Positions 45,310 to 48,339 of a stretch of DNA of 48,339 bases are shown piece by piece. The notes beneath the pieces were generated by a model that worked only from the letters and a program-made list of their open reading frames with translations, was not told the origin of the DNA and searched no databases. How positions within the stretch are numbered: position 1 is the first letter of the stretch; each line of letters starts with the position of its first letter. Source of the stretch: Sulfurovum sp. (lineage in GTDB: Bacteria > Campylobacterota > Campylobacteria > Campylobacterales > Sulfurovaceae); contig JALWHT010000118.1 in assembly GCA_026983515.1 (NCBI GenBank), positions 1 through 48,339 of the forward strand, read 5' to 3'. The translations under genes and the position numbers were made by a program.

Positions 45310-46847
45310 CTGAATTTAACCTTTAATAGTCCTCTGTAGTGCTTGCTTGCAGGATCCTTCTCTATCATCTCGATATCGATCTCTTTAATATCATTGTAAT
45401 GTTTATCAGAGATATACTTAATGAGTTCTGTCAACTTTCTGTCATCCGAGCTTACAAGTGACATCCATACTGTATTTTCATGTGTATAAATTTTGTCTAC
45501 ATAAACACCAAATTTATTCAACTCTTCTGCAATGGTATAGAAAATACCTGACTTAAGACGATAATCGACCTTCTCTTTATAGATCGACTCCAGCGTTTTT
45601 GTTTTTCCACCATAAAGCTGGGTTAAACGGTTAAGCTCTTTATCCAACGCACTGATCTGCTTCTTTTTTGCAGCGATAATCTGTTTATATTTATTTGCTT
45701 CCGCTTTAAGCTGTGCATCCTGTTTACTTAAAGCAAGACGCTTGGCATCATTGGCATATGAACTAACAAGATGGTACAGAGGATACGCCAGACCGATAGA
45801 TATGGCTGCAAACATTGCAATAATAAACTGTCCGCTTGCACGATTGACAAAGCTTGGTGGCCTGGGGAAAACCGTCATATTTAAAATAAAATCGGGACTT
45901 TCTATATACTCTATAGATGTCAGAAGCATCAAATAATGCATCTGATCAGTATACCACTCATCATTTTCAATATTGTAGTCAAAATTCAGATCAGCAGAAG
46001 GAAGACCAAGATAGTTATGGCTGTATTCATCCAGTCCTACAATAGGCCCCTGTACACTTCCAATATACATATAGTCAATAGTTTCAAGTCTATATGCTCT
46101 TTTGGTGTAAATGATAATATCATTGATCGTAATGAAAACTTCACCAAAGATCTTCATAAAATTCTGTTGGTATTTTGCATCGGTCGCTTTTAAACCTTCT
46201 GTTTCCAAAACAGAGAAGAACTCTTCTCTATCGACCTGCTCTCCCTCTATTTCACAGAATTTTTCATAAATCTGTTCCAATGAGAATTCTATAGATTTGG
46301 AATAAAGGTATGTTCCATTACTGTAAAATGAGATAAATGCATCTACCTTTGTAAAATAGACAAAACAGTGCGTACCTACAGGGGACAATATCTCTTTGGT
46401 GTAAAGAACCCGATAAAGCAGTGATGCAGGAACGATCAGGTCAATATATTTCGTTTCCTGCTTAATTGGAAGATAAAGCCTGTTCAGTACTTCCGTTTCC
46501 GCAACAAATAGGCTAAACTCCCGTTCTTCTCCTTCGTTGGGCATTTCCATATAAGATATAGAATACTCAATTGCCTGGTCAAGTCCCAACTCTTCATATG
46601 CTTTTACTTCCAGGACGTCAGCAATATCTTCTTCAGGGACACTGCGACTTACTGTAGTTGTCGTTGTGATAATATCTTTATTACCAAGATAAGATGTAAT
46701 AAAGTTAGCTTTATTAAAAGTAAGCTTTTTAAGAGGCTGGAACTTATCACCTTTAAAGATGTAGTTCGTGCCTGTGTATGCGTTTAGGGTGACGATATTT
46801 TTTACCGGAGACTGTGCCTCGTTTGATCCATCATTTTTCAAAAACAT
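45306..46847 (-). CDS. PilM-PilN/GspL-like fusion protein (MshI position)
   Basis: A 513-residue protein. I start it at ATG 46847, which has AAGGAAG 8 nt upstream; the longer TTG start at 46874 would overlap the -10 box. Residues about 15-320 look like a PilM/GspL actin-like cytoplasmic domain. A membrane helix (about 335-358, GQFIIAMFAAISIGLAYPLYHLV), a coiled coil (about 365-420) and a PilN-like periplasmic domain follow. This makes it a GspL/MshI-type scaffold linking the ATPase to the PilO-like partner. First gene of the operon. Confidence 0.78.
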   Translation of the reverse strand: MFLKNDGSNEAQSPVKNIVTLNAYTGTNYIFKGDKFQPLKKLTFNKANFITSYLGNKDIITTTTTVSRSVPEEDIADVLEVKAYEELGLDQAIEYSISYMEMPNEGEEREFSLFVAETEVLNRLYLPIKQETKYIDLIVPASLLYRVLYTKEILSPVGTHCFVYFTKVDAFISFYSNGTYLYSKSIEFSLEQIYEKFCEIEGEQVDREEFFSVLETEGLKATDAKYQQNFMKIFGEVFITINDIIIYTKRAYRLETIDYMYIGSVQGPIVGLDEYSHNYLGLPSADLNFDYNIENDEWYTDQMHYLMLLTSIEYIESPDFILNMTVFPRPPSFVNRASGQFIIAMFAAISIGLAYPLYHLVSSYANDAKRLALSKQDAQLKAEANKYKQIIAAKKKQISALDKELNRLTQLYGGKTKTLESIYKEKVDYRLKSGIFYTIAEELNKFGVYVDKIYTHENTVWMSLVSSDDRKLTELIKYISDKHYNDIKEIDIEMIEKDPASKHYRGLLKVKFR

Positions 46848-46873
46848 TGCTAAACTTCCTTGTTTGTTGACCA

Positions 46874-46879
46874 ATTATA
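46874..46879 (-). promoter_or_regulatory. -10 box of the pilus/competence operon
   Basis: TATAAT on the minus strand (in ACATATATAATTGG), 27 bp upstream of ATG 46847. The following 120 bp up to era are very A/T-rich; I see no gene in them. Confidence 0.6.
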
Positions 46880-47001
46880 TATGTTATAATATTAAAAGAT
46901 TCTTACTTAAACTAAAAAAACACAACAATATAAATAATTTTTATTAAAAACTATTTTAAAGTGGATTGTTAATACAAAAAATAGTACTATTGCACAGCCA
47001 T

Positions 47002-47904
47002 TTAGACAATATATCCAAACTCTTCAAGTGAATCTTTATTCTTGCTCCATCCCTTTTTAACAGAAACATGCAGATCCAAAAAGATCTTTTTACCTGCAAA
47101 CTTCTCCATCAATTCTCTGGCACTCTTGCCAATACGTTTGATCCCCGAACCTTTTTGCCCAACGATCATACCCTTCTGTGTCTCTTTTTCTACAACAATT
47201 GTTGCATAAACATGGTCTATATGATCTTCTTCGTAAATTTTTTCGATAAGGACATCACTTTCGTAGGGAATCTCCTCACTCATATTTTCAAAGATTGCTT
47301 CACGAATAAGCTCTTTGTAAATATCTCTGATATTGTCTGTCGTAAGTATTTCAGGATCAAATAGCCAAGGAGAATCAGGCAAATGCTTGGCAATTTCATC
47401 AAGTAGCTGTTCCTTGCCGACTTTTTTATTGACAGAAAAAGGAATAATCGCTTCAAATTTCTCCTGGTACTTCTGATACTCCGAAAGCTTTTTAAGAATA
47501 TCTCCCTGTTTCACATGATCTATTTTTGTCAGCACAACAATATGCTTTACACCTTTTGCTTCTGTCAAAGCCAGGAACTTCTCATACTCTTTTATTTTGT
47601 CCGTCACCGGTGCCAAAAAAAGGATGAGATCACTGTCTCCCATTGCTTTGAGTGCTTCATCAAGCATGAACTGGTTCAGCAACCGCTCCTTTTCGTGTAT
47701 ACCGGGTGTATCCACAAAGATGATCTGCGCATTCTTGTGCATTACAATAATATTCATACGCTTGCGTGTTGCCTGTGCCTTTTTTGAAACCATTGCCAGT
47801 TTTTCACCTACCAGGTGGTTCAGCAGCGTACTCTTTCCCGCATTGGGACGTCCTACAACTGCTACAAATCCTGCCTTGGTATCTTCTCTTTCCTCGCTAA
47901 ACAT
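47002..47904 (-). CDS. era: GTPase Era
   Basis: A 300-residue GTPase that binds the 3' end of 16S rRNA and controls maturation of the small ribosomal subunit. G motifs: GRPNAGKS (G1), DTPGIHE (G3), TKID (G4). The C-terminal KH domain has VGQKGSGIKRIGKSARELME. Ribosome site GGAGTAG. It lies about 100 bp downstream of hslU, an arrangement common in Campylobacterota. Confidence 0.96.
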   Translation of the reverse strand: MFSEEREDTKAGFVAVVGRPNAGKSTLLNHLVGEKLAMVSKKAQATRKRMNIIVMHKNAQIIFVDTPGIHEKERLLNQFMLDEALKAMGDSDLILFLAPVTDKIKEYEKFLALTEAKGVKHIVVLTKIDHVKQGDILKKLSEYQKYQEKFEAIIPFSVNKKVGKEQLLDEIAKHLPDSPWLFDPEILTTDNIRDIYKELIREAIFENMSEEIPYESDVLIEKIYEEDHIDHVYATIVVEKETQKGMIVGQKGSGIKRIGKSARELMEKFAGKKIFLDLHVSVKKGWSKNKDSLEEFGYIV

Positions 47905-47943
47905 TCTACTCCATTCTTTTTTCTATCACTCTAACTTCCCATT

Positions 47944-47968
47944 CGTTCCCATGCTTTGTGTGGGAGCG
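47944..47968. repeat. Hairpin element CGTTCCCA...TGGGAGCG
   Basis: An 11-bp stem including three G/T wobbles with a 3-nt loop between hslU and era. Hairpins of the CGTTCCCA...TGGGAACG type are common intergenic repeats in many proteobacteria. The loop region is not followed by a clear U-run. Confidence 0.55.
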
Positions 47969-48007
47969 AAAGAAAGGTTGCCTCTACATTCGGTTGCTAA
48001 TTCCTCA

Positions 48008-48339
48008 TTATAGAATATATCTCGTCATATCCTCATCCTCAACAACATTGCCGACCTTCTCATCAACTATAGCTTTGGTGATGGTCACCGTCTCGCCACT
48101 ATGCATATCAGCTTCGAAGCTTATCTCTTCAAGCAACTTCTCCATCACTGTATGCAGCCGTCTGGCACCGATGTCTTCCGTCTTTTCATTTGCAAGCAGC
48201 GAATAGTGTGCAATGGCACGCAGCGCTTCCTCTTCAAATTCCAGCGTTACACCTTCGACTGCAAGCAATGCCTGGTACTGCTTAACAAGCGAATGTTTAG
48301 GCTCTGTCAGAATACGGTAGAGGGTTTCTTCGTTCAGGC
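48008..48339 (-). CDS. hslU: HslU ATPase, C-terminal part (5' end outside window)
   Basis: The last about 109 codons of the AAA+ unfoldase of the HslUV protease. The readable part, from LNEETLYRILTEPKHSLVKQ through the sensor-2 motif TEDIGARRLHTVMEKLLE to the C-terminal DEDMTRYIL that docks into HslV, is unmistakable. The frame remains open to the window edge. The stop is TAA at 48010-48008. Confidence 0.95.
   Translation of the reverse strand, partial: LNEETLYRILTEPKHSLVKQYQALLAVEGVTLEFEEEALRAIAHYSLLANEKTEDIGARRLHTVMEKLLEEISFEADMHSGETVTITKAIVDEKVGNVVEDEDMTRYIL

Noticed and set aside
46880-47001. Very A/T-rich gap between the pilus operon and era as an origin or small RNA
   Set aside because: No DnaA-box cluster, repeats or hairpin were visible; it looks like an ordinary upstream region.

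Overview
The window looks like chromosomal DNA of a mesophilic, sulfur- and nitrate-using Campylobacterota (Epsilonproteobacteria), most like Sulfurovum or a close relative. This is inferred from the protein set (Cts/MSHA-like competence operon, PII pair, SorA-like sulfite dehydrogenase with a small cytochrome c), from promoters that show a TATAAT -10 box without a clear -35 box, and from a base composition that looks intermediate. No search could be run, so the genus is a judgement. I saw no rRNA, tRNA, CRISPR array, prophage or intact insertion sequence.

Layout. 1-5 kb: gyrA (3' end outside the window) and an operon of selO, a small coiled-coil protein and a thioredoxin-like protein. 4.8-10.4 kb: a YebC/YeeN-type factor, an ABC-F ATPase, a Tat-exported molybdopterin sulfite dehydrogenase with its monohaem cytochrome, and an operon lolA - coiled-coil membrane protein - arsC. 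10.6-18.1 kb: secA directly followed by a LolC/E-type permease, then a large AsmA-like protein and mltG, whose 5' ends overlap head to head. 18.2-35.7 kb: a nitrogen-assimilation island: PP2C phosphatase/Ser-Thr kinase fusion, small secreted protein, narK-type transporter, nirA-type nitrite reductase, a DmsB-DmsC-like fused electron donor, nasA-type nitrate reductase, thiI, a DUF234-like gene, a degenerate NtrC-like/NtrB-like pair, then amtB-glnK-amtB-glnK. 35.7-38 kb: YigZ, hemH, kdsB. 38.1-46.9 kb: an eight-gene operon colinear with mshI-J-K-L-M-N-E-G and, for its last six genes, with Campylobacter ctsR-D-P-X-E-F. 47-48.3 kb: era and the 3' part of hslU.

The most interesting signal is a candidate undescribed nitrogen-control system. 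Two overlapping genes (30746-32162) encode what look like reduced relatives of NtrC and NtrB. The first keeps the NtrC-type AAA+ scaffold and Fis-type HTH but has lost the receiver, the GAFTGA loop, the Walker B acids and the arginine finger. The second keeps a PAS domain and a kinase-like fold but has no phospho-accepting His and no ATP-binding boxes. The same island carries four near-perfect copies of an AT-rich palindrome, TTGATTA-N5-TAATCA, upstream of narK, nirA, amtB1 and amtB2, and a fifth, imperfect copy in front of the NtrC-like gene. At narK and nirA the palindrome lies 32-33 bp upstream of a clean TATAAT box. The inference is a phosphorylation-free, probably sigma70-type nitrogen regulator, perhaps reading PII (GlnK) status.

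The nirA-nasB-nasA transcription unit is also split by two unusual non-coding insertions: an inverted pair of REP-like GTAG palindromes, and a heptad-repeat tract followed by a nested-palindrome (MITE-like) element.
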